A stretch of 64,000 nt of DNA from Stenotrophomonas sp. VV52 (GCF_002893095.1 NZ_PKQQ01000001.1:620001-684000); one strand, 5' to 3'. Positions 41,156 through 50,033 are shown, counted from the first letter of the stretch. Numbers and translations are program-made. Notes: generated from the sequence alone by a model not told the origin.

Positions 41156-43108
41156 ATGACCTCTGATCCCACCCTGCCTGGCCGCCGCGACCTGCTGCTG
41201 GGTGCCGGTGCCGCCATGGCGCTGGGCCTGGCCGGCCGCGCCTTCGCTACTTCTTCGGAGAAACCCATGACCACGCTGCTGATCCGCAACGCCCGCATCA
41301 CCACGCTCGACCCCCGCGTGCCGCAGGCCGATGCGCTGGCGGTGGTGGACGGGCGCATTGCTGCCATTGGCGCCGAAGCGCAGGTGCGCGCAGGTCTTGT
41401 CGACGTCACCGTGATCGACGCCGGCGGGCGCCGCCTGGTGCCCGGCCTCAACGACAGCCACACCCACCTCATTCGTGGCGGGCTGAACTACAACCTGGAA
41501 CTGCGCTGGGACGGACTGCGCTCGCTGTCCGACGCGATGGCCATGCTCAAGGCGCAGGTCGACAACACCCCGGCGCCGCAATGGGTGCGCGTGGTCGGCG
41601 GCTTCACCGCGGAGCAGTTCGTGGAAAAGCGCCTGCCGACCCTGGCCGAACTCAACGCCATCGCCCCGGACACGCCGGTGTTCCTGCTGCACCTGTACGA
41701 CCGCGCGCTGCTCAACCGTGCCGCGCTGCGGGCCTGTGGCTACGACAGGAACACGCCGGACCCGCCGGGCGGGCAGATCGCGCGCGACAGCCTGGGCAAC
41801 CCCACCGGGCTGCTGCTGGCCAAGCCGAACGCGCTGATCCTGTACGCCACCTTGGCCAAGGGCCCGCGCCTGCCAATCGAATACCAGGCCAACTCCACCC
41901 GGCACTTCATGCGCGAGCTCAACCGGCTCGGCATCACCTCGGTGATCGACGCCGGCGGTGGCTTCCAGAACTACCCGGAGGACTACCAGGTCATCGAGCA
42001 GCTGCACCGCGACGGCGACCTCACCGTGCGCATTGCCTACAACCTGTTCACCCAGAACAAGGGCAAGGAGGTCCAGGACTTCCAGCAGTGGAGCGAGATG
42101 CTCGCGCCGCGCCAGGGCGATGACCTGCTGCGCCACAACGGCGCAGGTGAGATGCTGGTGTTCTCCGCTGCCGACTTCGAGCTGTTCAACGAGCCGCGAC
42201 CCGAGCTGCCGCCGGGCATGGAGCCGGAGCTGGCCGAGGTGGTGAAACTGCTGGTGGAGAAGCGCTGGCCGTTCCGCATCCACGCGACCTATGACGAAAG
42301 CATCGAGCGCATCCTGGATGTGTACGAGCAGGTCAACCGCGAGATCCCGTTCGACGGCCTGCACTGGTTCATCGACCACGCCGAAACCATCACCCCGCGC
42401 AACATCGACCGCATCCGCGCGCTCGGCGGCGGGCTGGCGATCCAGCACCGCATGGCCTACCAGGGCGAAGCGTTCGTGCAGCGCTACGGCGCCGAGGCGG
42501 CACGGCACACCCCGCCGGTGCGGCGCATGCTGCAGGCCGGGCTGCCGGTCGGTGCCGGGACTGACGCCACCCGCGTGGCCAGCTACAACCCATGGGTGGC
42601 GCTGTCGTGGCTGGTGACCGGACGCACCGTGGGCGGGCTGGCGCTGTACGGCGAAGAGAACCTGCTCGAACGCGAAGAGGCGCTGCGCCTGTGGACGCAG
42701 GGCAGTGCGTGGTTCTCCGGCGACGACGGCCGCAAGGGCACGCTGGCGGTGGGCCAGCTGGCCGACTTCTGCGTGCTGTCCTCGGACTTCTTCGCGGTGG
42801 ACGATGCTGCGATTGCCGATATCACCAGTGTGCTGACCGTGGTCGGCGGGCGCGTGGTACATGGCGACGGCGAATTCGGCCCGCTCGCACCGACGCTGCC
42901 GCCGGCCATGCCGGACTGGTCGCCGGTGAACCGCTTCGGCGGCTATCACGTGGGCGGTGCGGCCACCGGCTTGGCGGCGCATTCTCATGTTCATGGCGCA
43001 GGCGGGTGCCGCACCCACGCGCACGGGCACGCGGCGGCGCACCCGGTGCCGACCGACGCGCCGAACGCGTTCTGGGGCGCACTGGGATGTTCGTGCTTCG
43101 CGTTCTGA
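41156..43108 (+). CDS. Tat-exported amidohydrolase (YtcJ-like, amidohydrolase family 3)
   Basis: A 650-residue metal-dependent amidohydrolase. A twin-arginine signal (GRRDLLLGAGAAMALGLAG, ends AFAT) suggests export in folded form. The enzyme begins TTLLIRNARITTLDPRV; the metal site HTHLIRGG lies near residue 103 and further ligands lie in RIHATYDES and WFIDHAETI, with GAGTDATRVASYNPW late in the barrel. An insert relative to YtcJ carries many charged residues (about 300-350). The C-terminus is His-rich (HSHVHGAGGCRTHAHGHAAAH) and ends GCSCFAF, unlike typical family members. Substrate is unknown; formamide- or guanidine-type small molecules are possible. It overlaps the porin gene by 22 bases. 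Confidence 0.88.
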   Translation: MTSDPTLPGRRDLLLGAGAAMALGLAGRAFATSSEKPMTTLLIRNARITTLDPRVPQADALAVVDGRIAAIGAEAQVRAGLVDVTVIDAGGRRLVPGLNDSHTHLIRGGLNYNLELRWDGLRSLSDAMAMLKAQVDNTPAPQWVRVVGGFTAEQFVEKRLPTLAELNAIAPDTPVFLLHLYDRALLNRAALRACGYDRNTPDPPGGQIARDSLGNPTGLLLAKPNALILYATLAKGPRLPIEYQANSTRHFMRELNRLGITSVIDAGGGFQNYPEDYQVIEQLHRDGDLTVRIAYNLFTQNKGKEVQDFQQWSEMLAPRQGDDLLRHNGAGEMLVFSAADFELFNEPRPELPPGMEPELAEVVKLLVEKRWPFRIHATYDESIERILDVYEQVNREIPFDGLHWFIDHAETITPRNIDRIRALGGGLAIQHRMAYQGEAFVQRYGAEAARHTPPVRRMLQAGLPVGAGTDATRVASYNPWVALSWLVTGRTVGGLALYGEENLLEREEALRLWTQGSAWFSGDDGRKGTLAVGQLADFCVLSSDFFAVDDAAIADITSVLTVVGGRVVHGDGEFGPLAPTLPPAMPDWSPVNRFGGYHVGGAATGLAAHSHVHGAGGCRTHAHGHAAAHPVPTDAPNAFWGALGCSCFAF

Positions 43109-44385
43109 CCCTGGCGCTGGCGACGGCGGTGCCGTCGTTGGCGAGTGCGTGCGCCAGTGATGCAAGCGGACGTTGCATTGTTCTGGACGGTGGCGGTGAG
43201 ATTCAGCTGGATGCCTCGCTGCGCCTGCGCGGGATGTATTACGACCCGACCCGGTTCGGCATCGGTGGGCGCGAGGACGGTTATGGGCTGCTGCGGGCGC
43301 TGGCCTCGGCTGCGGTGCAGCGCAACGGGTGGGAAGGCTTCGCGCAGCTTGGCGTGCATGCCGAGCAGGGCCGTAACGGCGGGCCCGGCGGTACGGATCG
43401 TGGCGCGCTCGATCTTCAGCAGGGCTATGTGCGCTGGCACGGTGAACACCTCAGTTGGCAGTTGGGTCGCCAGGAAGCGGCGTACGGCAGTTCACGGCTG
43501 CTGTCGGTGCGCGATGGCCCCAACATCCGGCTGGCCTTCGACGGCGTGCGCGGGCGCTGGCAGCAGGGTGGCTTCAAGCTCGACCTGATGGCGCTGCGCC
43601 CGGTCGACAACCGTAGCGGTGCGTTCGACGACCGCAGCGACCGCGGCCAGCACCTGGCCGGGGGCTATGCCACCTGGCAGCGCGGCAGAGCGGGCAACGG
43701 CACCGATCTGTACCTGCTCGACTACGGCCGCGACGGCGCACGCTTTGCCAGCGCCGTGGGCAACGAGCGGCGGCGTTCGCTGGGCGCGCGCTGGTTTGCG
43801 CTGCAGCCGCGCTGGGACGCCAACATCGAACTGGTCGCGCAGCAGGGCACGCTGTCGCGCAGCCAGGGCAACCTCGACATCCGTGCCTGGACCCTGGCCA
43901 CCGACAGTGGGCTGCGCTGGCCAACGCACCGCTGGCAACCGCGGCTGGGCATCAAGCTGGACATCGCCAGCGGCGACCGCAACCCCCAGGACGGGCGGCT
44001 GGGTACCTTCAACGCGATGTACCCGAAGTCGGCGTACTTCAGTGAGGCCAGCCTGCTGGCACCGGCCAACCTGATGGATGTGCAGCCCACGCTGACACTG
44101 ACGCCGCGTCCCGGCCTCAGCACCGGGTTCGGCTGGCAGCTGGCATGGAAGCACCAGCGCAGCGACGCGGTCTACACCACCCCGGCGCCGCTGGCGGCGG
44201 TCCCCGGCACGGCCGGCACGCCGCGCCGGATCGGCCAGCAATACAAGTGGGAAACCAGCTGGGAGGCGACGCCGCAGTGGACCTGGAAGGGTCAGCTGGC
44301 GTGGTTCGACGCCGGTCCTGGCCTGCGTACGGCCGGTGGCCGCGACACCTTCTTTGCATCGGTAGTGGGAGCATGGCAATGGTAG
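43087..44385 (+). CDS. Alginate-export-type outer membrane porin
   Basis: A 432-residue beta-barrel of the alginate_exp family. A signal peptide (FVLRVLTLALATAVPSLASA) is followed by GEIQLDASLRLRGMYYDPTRFG and FAQLGVHAEQG, the LSWQLGRQEAAYGSSRLLSVRDGPNIRLAFDGVR block that defines the family, and a final aromatic strand FFASVVGAWQW. Despite the name, most family members outside alginate operons are substrate-specific uptake porins. The start lies inside the end of the amidohydrolase gene (22-base overlap), so the two are translationally linked. Confidence 0.9.
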   Translation: MFVLRVLTLALATAVPSLASACASDASGRCIVLDGGGEIQLDASLRLRGMYYDPTRFGIGGREDGYGLLRALASAAVQRNGWEGFAQLGVHAEQGRNGGPGGTDRGALDLQQGYVRWHGEHLSWQLGRQEAAYGSSRLLSVRDGPNIRLAFDGVRGRWQQGGFKLDLMALRPVDNRSGAFDDRSDRGQHLAGGYATWQRGRAGNGTDLYLLDYGRDGARFASAVGNERRRSLGARWFALQPRWDANIELVAQQGTLSRSQGNLDIRAWTLATDSGLRWPTHRWQPRLGIKLDIASGDRNPQDGRLGTFNAMYPKSAYFSEASLLAPANLMDVQPTLTLTPRPGLSTGFGWQLAWKHQRSDAVYTTPAPLAAVPGTAGTPRRIGQQYKWETSWEATPQWTWKGQLAWFDAGPGLRTAGGRDTFFASVVGAWQW

Positions 44386-46019
44386 ACACACACGAAAATG
44401 CGGCGCCGGGCGCGTGGTCGCCGCTGAAGATCAAGCTGTTCCGGGCGATGTGGCTGGCGATCCTGGGCAGCAATGTCGGCACCTGGGTCAACGATGTCGC
44501 TGCCGCCTGGGTGATGGCCGAGCGCACCGGCTCGCCGCTGATGGTGGCGCTGGTGCAGTCGGCCACGACCGTGCCGGTGGTACTGCTGGCACTGGTGGCA
44601 GGCACCCTGGCCGACATCGTCGACCGCCGCCGCTACCTGCTGTTCACCCAGGGCTGGATGCTGCTGGTGGCGGCTTCGCTGGCGACGCTCACCGCGTTGC
44701 AGATGCTGACCCCGCCGCTGCTGGTGGCCCTCACCTTCGCGATGGGCTGCGGCGCGGCGATGGCGATGCCGGCCCAGGCCGCCATCGTCTCCGAACTGGT
44801 GCCACGGCCGATGCTGGCCTCGGCGGTGGCGCTGAACTCCATCGGCATCAACATCGCCCGTTCGTTGGGCCCGGCCATCGGCGGCCTGATCGTGGCGCAA
44901 TTGGGTGCGGGCTGGGCGTTCGGCCTGAACGCGCTGAGCTTTGCCGCCATGCTGTGGGTGCTGTTCACCTGGAAGCAGGACGTGCAGGCCTCCAGCCTGC
45001 CGCCGGAAGGCTTCGGTGCCGGTCTGCGTGCCGGTCTGCGCTATGCGCTGCGGGCCGGGCGCCTGCAGGCGGTGCTGATCAAGTCGGCCGGGTTCTTCTT
45101 CTTCGCCAGCGCGGTCACCGCGTTGCTGCCGCTGGTGGTGCGCGGCGAAATGAAGGGTGGGGCCGGCACCTACGGCCTGCTGCTGGGCTGCATCGGCATC
45201 GGCGCGGTCACCGGCGCCCTGTTGTTGCCGCGCCTGCGCGCGCGCATGGACCGCGACCTGCTGGTGCTGCTGGCCACGCTGGCCTGCGCGCTGAGCCTGC
45301 TCGGCCTGGCGTGGCTGCGGCATTGGGCGTTGCTCCCGGTGGCGATGCTGGTGAATGGCTTTGCGTGGATCACGGTGCTCTCTTCGCTCCAGATCGCCGC
45401 GCAGACTGCGGTGCCGGCCTGGGTGCGGGCGCGCGCGCTGTCGCTCTACATCATGGTGTTTTCGCTGGGCATGGCCGCCGGTGGGCTGAGCTGGGGCAGC
45501 ATCGCCCAGCGCACCTCGATCCCGTTCGCGCTGACCGTGGCTGCCATCGGCGCCGTGGTGGCGGGCCTGCTGGTGTGGCGGGTGCGCATTGCCGGCAGCG
45601 AAGAGCTCGACCTGCGTCCGGCCGGGCATTGGCCCGCGCCCGAGCTGGCGGTGCCGGTCACGCATGATCGTGGCCCGGTGCTGGTCACCGTGGAATACCA
45701 CATCGACGACGCCGACCGCGCCGCGTTCCACCGTCTGCTGGGTGAGCTCGGCCGCACCCGCCGCCGCGACGGCGCGGTGATCTGGGGCGTGGCCGAAGAT
45801 GTAGCCACGCCCGGCGTGCACATGGAGTATTTCGTGACCAGCTCGTGGATCGAGCACCTGCGCCAGCATGAGCGGGTGACCGCCGAAGACCGCACGCTGC
45901 AGGACCGGGTGCGCGCGCTGCACCGCAACGAGCACGCGCCGATCGTGCGGCACTTCGTCGGCGGCAGCGGCGCGCTGGAGGCCCTGCACGGCGACCATGA
46001 GCACCACGCATTGGGTTGA
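44373..46019 (+). CDS. MFS transporter (EntS-like, MFS_3) with C-terminal ABM-like domain
   Basis: A 548-residue fusion. Residues about 20-415 form a twelve-helix MFS_3 transporter (MWLAILGSNVGTWVNDVAAAWVMAERTGSP at its start, motif ADIVDRRRYLLFTQGW). Residues about 430-535 form a soluble domain with PVLVTVEYHIDDADRAAFHRLLGELGRTRRRDGAVIWGV and VTSSWIEHLRQHERVT, the ferredoxin-like pattern of ABM/DUF domains attached to this MFS class. The tail is His-rich (HGDHEHHALG). It begins 13 bases inside the end of the porin gene and is the last gene of the operon. Direction of transport is not known. Confidence 0.88.
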   Translation: MAMVDTHENAAPGAWSPLKIKLFRAMWLAILGSNVGTWVNDVAAAWVMAERTGSPLMVALVQSATTVPVVLLALVAGTLADIVDRRRYLLFTQGWMLLVAASLATLTALQMLTPPLLVALTFAMGCGAAMAMPAQAAIVSELVPRPMLASAVALNSIGINIARSLGPAIGGLIVAQLGAGWAFGLNALSFAAMLWVLFTWKQDVQASSLPPEGFGAGLRAGLRYALRAGRLQAVLIKSAGFFFFASAVTALLPLVVRGEMKGGAGTYGLLLGCIGIGAVTGALLLPRLRARMDRDLLVLLATLACALSLLGLAWLRHWALLPVAMLVNGFAWITVLSSLQIAAQTAVPAWVRARALSLYIMVFSLGMAAGGLSWGSIAQRTSIPFALTVAAIGAVVAGLLVWRVRIAGSEELDLRPAGHWPAPELAVPVTHDRGPVLVTVEYHIDDADRAAFHRLLGELGRTRRRDGAVIWGVAEDVATPGVHMEYFVTSSWIEHLRQHERVTAEDRTLQDRVRALHRNEHAPIVRHFVGGSGALEALHGDHEHHALG

Positions 46020-46099
46020 AGGCCGCGGGCCGGACGGGTCGTGCCACCGTTTTAACTGGATACGGCGTATGGTCGGCGCTCTTTGAGAGGAGCAGATGC

Positions 46100-46876
46100 A
46101 TGCGCTGGATCGTGTTGTTGGCCGCTTTGGCCATGCCGTTGGTGGCGTGGCTGTCCCAGACCGGGGAATTCGGTCCGACCAATGGCGCGATATCGGACCG
46201 CTATCCCACGCTGCTGGTGGCGGCCGGGTATGCGTTTTCGATCTGGGGCCTGATCTTCCTGTGGGACGTGGCCTTCGGGCTGTGGCAGCTGCGCCAGCGC
46301 CGACCCGATGACAACGCCGGCGTGCGTGGTTGGGCGGCGGTTGGTTTCGCGCTGACGGCCGCGTGGATGCCGGTGTTCTCCAACGAACTGTTCCTGCCGG
46401 CACTGGCGATCATCTGGTGCGCGCTGGTGTGCCTGCTGGTGGCCGCCGTGCGTGCCGCGCCGCCGACCGCGAGCGCGGGGCAACGCGCGTTCGCCGCGTA
46501 TCCGCTGGCGCTGCATGCCGGCTGGCTGACCATGGCCGCCTTCCTCAACACCGCTCAGGTGATCGTGGCCTACCAGTGGCTGCCGACCGGCAGCATGCTG
46601 GGCTGGAGCGTGGTGCTGCTGGCCATCGCCACCGTGCTGGCCTGGGTGATGAACTACCGCCTGCGCGGGCACTTTGCCTATCCGGCGGCGGTGCTGTGGG
46701 CGTTGGTCGGGGTGTATGTGAAGCAGTCCGACTGGCGCCTGCCGGGCGCCGACACCATTGCGGTGCTGGCCCTGGCCATTGCCGCGCTGCTGGTGCTGCA
46801 GACCCTGCTGCTGCGCACGCGTGCCTGGCGCACGCCGCGCGCGGGCGTGGTCGCCGCGCACCGCCATCGTCGTTGA
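46100..46876 (+). CDS. TspO/MBR-like membrane protein
   Basis: A 258-residue integral membrane protein, probably related to the tryptophan-rich TspO family but longer than the usual 150-160 residues. It has TNGAISDRYPTLLVAAGYAFSIWGLIFLWD (about residues 29-58), which follows the TspO-like pattern of a conserved Trp/Pro-containing helix, then six further hydrophobic segments. GAGAGG lies 9-14 bases before the ATG at 46100. The tail is basic (HRHRR). It is followed after 14 bases by the quinone-oxidoreductase-like gene and so probably co-transcribed. Function is not assigned. Confidence 0.65.
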   Translation: MRWIVLLAALAMPLVAWLSQTGEFGPTNGAISDRYPTLLVAAGYAFSIWGLIFLWDVAFGLWQLRQRRPDDNAGVRGWAAVGFALTAAWMPVFSNELFLPALAIIWCALVCLLVAAVRAAPPTASAGQRAFAAYPLALHAGWLTMAAFLNTAQVIVAYQWLPTGSMLGWSVVLLAIATVLAWVMNYRLRGHFAYPAAVLWALVGVYVKQSDWRLPGADTIAVLALAIAALLVLQTLLLRTRAWRTPRAGVVAAHRHRR

Positions 46877-46890
46877 AGAAGGAGAGGAAC

Positions 46891-47868
46891 ATGCGCGTTG
46901 CACTGCATGAGCAGTTTGGTGACCCGACCGAGGTCCTGCACGGCGGCGAAGCGCCGACTCCACAGCCCGGCCCCGGTGAAGTGCGGGTGCGCACGGTGCT
47001 GGCGCCGATCCACAACCACGACCTGTGGACGGTGCGCGGCCAGTACGGCTACACGCCCACGCTGCCGGCCATCGGCGGCAGCGAAGGCACCGGCGTGATC
47101 GATGCGCTGGGCGAGGGCGTGACCGGGCTGCAGGTGGGCCAGCGGGTCAGCGCCGCCTCGGTGCATGGCACCTGGGCCGAGTACTTCATCGCCCCGGCGA
47201 AGATGGTGATCCCGATGCCGGACAGCATTGACGACAACACCGCCGCGCAGCTGATCGCGATGCCGTTGAGCGCGCTGATGCTTCTGGAGTTCCTGCAGGT
47301 GAAACAGGCCCAGTGGATCGTGCAGAACGCGGCCAATGGTGCGGTTGGCAAGGCGCTGGCGATGCTGGCCAAGGCGCGCGGCGTGCACTGCCTCAACCTG
47401 GTCAGGCGCGATGAGGGTGTTGCCGAGATGGAGGCGCTGGGGATCGAGAACACGATTTCCACGGCATCCGAAGACTGGACGAAGCAGGTCAAGACGACGG
47501 TGGGGGACGGCGTTGTGGCTGCGGCCGTCGACTCGGTCGGCGGTACGGCCAGCGGTGAGCTGATGAAGCTGTTGAGCGAGAACGGCACGCTGGTGTCGTT
47601 CGGCTCCATGACCGGCGAACCGATGCAGATCGGTTCGGGCGATGTGATCTTCAAGCAGGCCACGATCAAGGGATTCTGGGGCAGCAAGGTCAGCCAGGCG
47701 ATGGCGCCGGAAGACAAGCGGCGGCTGGTAGGTGAGTTGTTGACCCTGGCCGCCAAGGGCGGATTGAGCCTGCCGGTGGATGGGGTCTACGGCTTGGATC
47801 AGGTTGCGGAGGCGGCCACGGCGAGCCTGCAGCCAGGCCGCAACGGCAAGGTATTGTTGAAGCCGTAG
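46891..47868 (+). CDS. Zinc-type alcohol dehydrogenase-like/quinone oxidoreductase (MDR superfamily)
   Basis: A 325-residue medium-chain reductase. It starts MRVALHEQFGDPTEVLHGGEAPTPQPGPGEVRVRT, has GSEGTGVIDALGEGV in place of the GHE zinc motif (so it is zinc-free like quinone oxidoreductases and crotonyl/enoyl reductases) and a cofactor loop QNAANGAVGKALAML near residue 148. GGAGAGG precedes the ATG by 5 bases. The stop codon TAG (47866-47868) lies in the GTAG of a SMAG repeat. Likely NADPH-dependent reductase of quinones or enals; the substrate is unknown. Confidence 0.9.
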   Translation: MRVALHEQFGDPTEVLHGGEAPTPQPGPGEVRVRTVLAPIHNHDLWTVRGQYGYTPTLPAIGGSEGTGVIDALGEGVTGLQVGQRVSAASVHGTWAEYFIAPAKMVIPMPDSIDDNTAAQLIAMPLSALMLLEFLQVKQAQWIVQNAANGAVGKALAMLAKARGVHCLNLVRRDEGVAEMEALGIENTISTASEDWTKQVKTTVGDGVVAAAVDSVGGTASGELMKLLSENGTLVSFGSMTGEPMQIGSGDVIFKQATIKGFWGSKVSQAMAPEDKRRLVGELLTLAAKGGLSLPVDGVYGLDQVAEAATASLQPGRNGKVLLKP

Positions 47869-47887
47869 AGCCGGGCTCTGCCCGGCT
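47865..47887 (+). repeat. SMAG repeat supplying the oxidoreductase stop codon
   Basis: GTAGAGCCGGGCTCTGCCCGGCT, canonical core. Its TAG is the stop codon of the upstream gene, and the stem can act as its transcript end. The carboxypeptidase gene begins 53 bases later. Confidence 0.92.
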
Positions 47888-47939
47888 CGTCGCAGGGCCG
47901 GCTAAAATCGGGTTCCCCGATCCATACCTGAGCACCGCC

Positions 47940-48857
47940 ATGAATGACACCCGCTTTTACCCCATCGGCACCCCCAACCAACCGTGGGGCGCCGCCGAAA
48001 AGGCGGAATGGCGGGCAAGGCAGGTGCCGGTGCGCTCGTACACCGACGACGTCGTCCCCAAACTGGACGCATTGCGCGACCGGTTCGACGTCACCCAATA
48101 CGGCACCCTCGACTACGCTCCGCACAGCTACCCGCTGTTCGCCGTACGCAGCCGCGACTGGAATCCGTCACTCCCGTCCGTCCTCGTCACCGGCGGCGTC
48201 CACGGGTACGAAACCAGCGGCGTGGAAGGCGCGCTGCAGTTCCTCGACACCCGCGCAGCCGACTACGCCGGCCGCGCCAACGTGCTGGTGGTGCCGTGCG
48301 TGAGCCCGTGGGGCTATGAGCGCATCCAGCGCTGGAACGCCGATGCCATCGACCCGAACCGCTCGTTCGTGGCCGACAGCCCGGCCCAGGAATCCGCCGC
48401 GCTGATGGCGCTGCTCGAGCCGCTGCGCGTGGGCATGGTCATGCACATCGACCTGCACGAAACCACCGACAGCGACGAGTCCGAGTTCCGACCGGCGCTG
48501 GCCGCACGCGACGGCAAGCCGTTCGAGCCGGGCCTGATTCCCGATGGCTTCTACCTGGTCGACGACACCGAAAACCCGCAGCCGGCGTTCCAGCAGGCGG
48601 TCAACGCGGCGGTGGAGCAGGTCACCCACATCGCCCCGGCCGACGAGCGCAACGAAATCATCGGCTCAGCCGTGGTCGCGCCCGGCGTGATCCAGTACCC
48701 GCTGAAGACGCTCGGCCTGTGCGCCAGCATCACCGGCGCGCGCTTCACCACCACCACCGAGGTCTACCCGGACAGCCCGCGCGCGACCCCGCAGCAGTGC
48801 AACGACGCGCAGGTGGCCGCGGTGTGCGCGGCCATCGACTACGCGCTGGCGCATTGA
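47940..48857 (+). CDS. M14-like zinc carboxypeptidase
   Basis: A 305-residue metallo-carboxypeptidase-like protein. The zinc ligands are seen in GGVHGYETSGVEGAL (H-x-x-E, near residue 83) and the downstream VMHIDLHET motif (near residue 166); a conserved Arg/Asn pair lies in DAIDPNRSFV and the catalytic Glu is probably in TTTTEVYPDSP near residue 275. No signal peptide, so cytoplasmic. It is close to the M14/succinylglutamate-desuccinylase group and to DUF2817-like peptidases. Substrate is unknown; peptidoglycan-derived or dietary peptides are possible. Confidence 0.85.
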   Translation: MNDTRFYPIGTPNQPWGAAEKAEWRARQVPVRSYTDDVVPKLDALRDRFDVTQYGTLDYAPHSYPLFAVRSRDWNPSLPSVLVTGGVHGYETSGVEGALQFLDTRAADYAGRANVLVVPCVSPWGYERIQRWNADAIDPNRSFVADSPAQESAALMALLEPLRVGMVMHIDLHETTDSDESEFRPALAARDGKPFEPGLIPDGFYLVDDTENPQPAFQQAVNAAVEQVTHIAPADERNEIIGSAVVAPGVIQYPLKTLGLCASITGARFTTTTEVYPDSPRATPQQCNDAQVAAVCAAIDYALAH

Positions 48858-48871
48858 CCGCGCCTTGTTGA

Positions 48872-50029
48872 TCAGGCCTTGACCCAGCGGGCGCTGATGC
48901 CGACCAGCAGCAGCGCCACTGCAACCAGGCAGAACGCAAAGACCAGGCTGCTGGCCTGGGCCACGAAGCCGATCAGCGCCGGCCCCGCCAGCACGCCGGC
49001 ATAGCCCAGCGTGGTGATCGCCGGAATGGCCAGGCTTTCCGGCATGGTTTTCTGGTTGCCGGCCATCGAGAACAGCGCCGGCACGATGTTGGCGCAACCG
49101 AGGCCGATCAGCGCATAGCCCAGCAGCGCCAATGGCAGCGTGCCGGCGAAGGTGGCCACGCCGAAGCCCAGCGCGCCTACGATGCTGCCGAGCAGGATTG
49201 CGCGCAGGCGCCCCAGTTTCGCCACTACGCCGTCGCCCACCAGCCGGGTCACGGTCATGGCGATGGCGAAGGTCATGAAGCCCAGCCCGGCGCGGTCCGG
49301 CGGTACCTGCTGCACCTCGTGCAGGAATACCGCGCTCCAGTCCAGCATCGCGCCTTCGGCCAGGAACGCGACGAAGCACAGCACGCCGATCGCCAGCACC
49401 ACGCCATGCGGCATCGCGAACACCGGCGCGCCGCTGGGTGCGCGGTCGCGGCGCCAGTACCGCACCGACAGCGCCAGCACGGCCAGCATCGCCAGCGAGC
49501 CGAGCACGCACACCCATAGCGGTGCCAGCTGCAGCGACAGCAACGCGGTCATCGCGGCGGCACCGACCGCGCCGCCAATGCTATAAAACGCGTGGAAGCC
49601 GGACATCATCGGCTTGCCGCTGTCGCGCTCGACCATCACCGCCTGGATGTTCATGGTGCAGTCGCAGGCGCCCACGCCGGCGCCAAACACGAACAGCGCC
49701 AGGCCGAGTGTCCACGGGGACGGGGCCATGGCCAGCAGCGGCAGGCTGGCCACCACCATCAGCAGCGTGGCGACCATCACCGCGCGGCAGCCATGCCGGG
49801 CGGCCAGGATCCCGGCCAGCGGCATCGCCAGCAGCGAGCCTGCGCCCAGGCACAGCAGCACCAGTCCCAGCGTGCCTTCGTCCAGGCCGGTGCGGGTCTT
49901 GGCGAACGGCACCAGCGGCGCCCACGCGGCAGTGGCGAAACCGGGCAGGAAGAATGCGGCGCGGGTGGCGTGTTGTTCGGCGCGCGGGGTGCGAGCGGCG
50001 CTGGCGAGCGCGTCGAGCGGTTCGGACAT
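48872..50029 (-). CDS. MFS transporter (YbjJ-like)
   Basis: A 385-residue major facilitator. It has about twelve hydrophobic segments, starting RAAFFLPGFATAAWAPLVPFAKTRTGLDEGTLGLVLLCLGAGSLLAMPLAG, typical of the YbjJ/FucP-like group. The motif FGAGVGACDCTMNIQAV is a family hallmark. Its convergent neighbour is the M14-like gene. A LacI-type palindrome (50034-50047) lies 4 bases before the ATG (50027-50029), so a sugar-responsive LacI-family repressor may control it; this would fit a sugar or sugar-acid carrier. No LacI gene is encoded in this window. Confidence 0.85.
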   Translation of the reverse strand: MSEPLDALASAARTPRAEQHATRAAFFLPGFATAAWAPLVPFAKTRTGLDEGTLGLVLLCLGAGSLLAMPLAGILAARHGCRAVMVATLLMVVASLPLLAMAPSPWTLGLALFVFGAGVGACDCTMNIQAVMVERDSGKPMMSGFHAFYSIGGAVGAAAMTALLSLQLAPLWVCVLGSLAMLAVLALSVRYWRRDRAPSGAPVFAMPHGVVLAIGVLCFVAFLAEGAMLDWSAVFLHEVQQVPPDRAGLGFMTFAIAMTVTRLVGDGVVAKLGRLRAILLGSIVGALGFGVATFAGTLPLALLGYALIGLGCANIVPALFSMAGNQKTMPESLAIPAITTLGYAGVLAGPALIGFVAQASSLVFAFCLVAVALLLVGISARWVKA

Positions 50030-50033
50030 GGAA

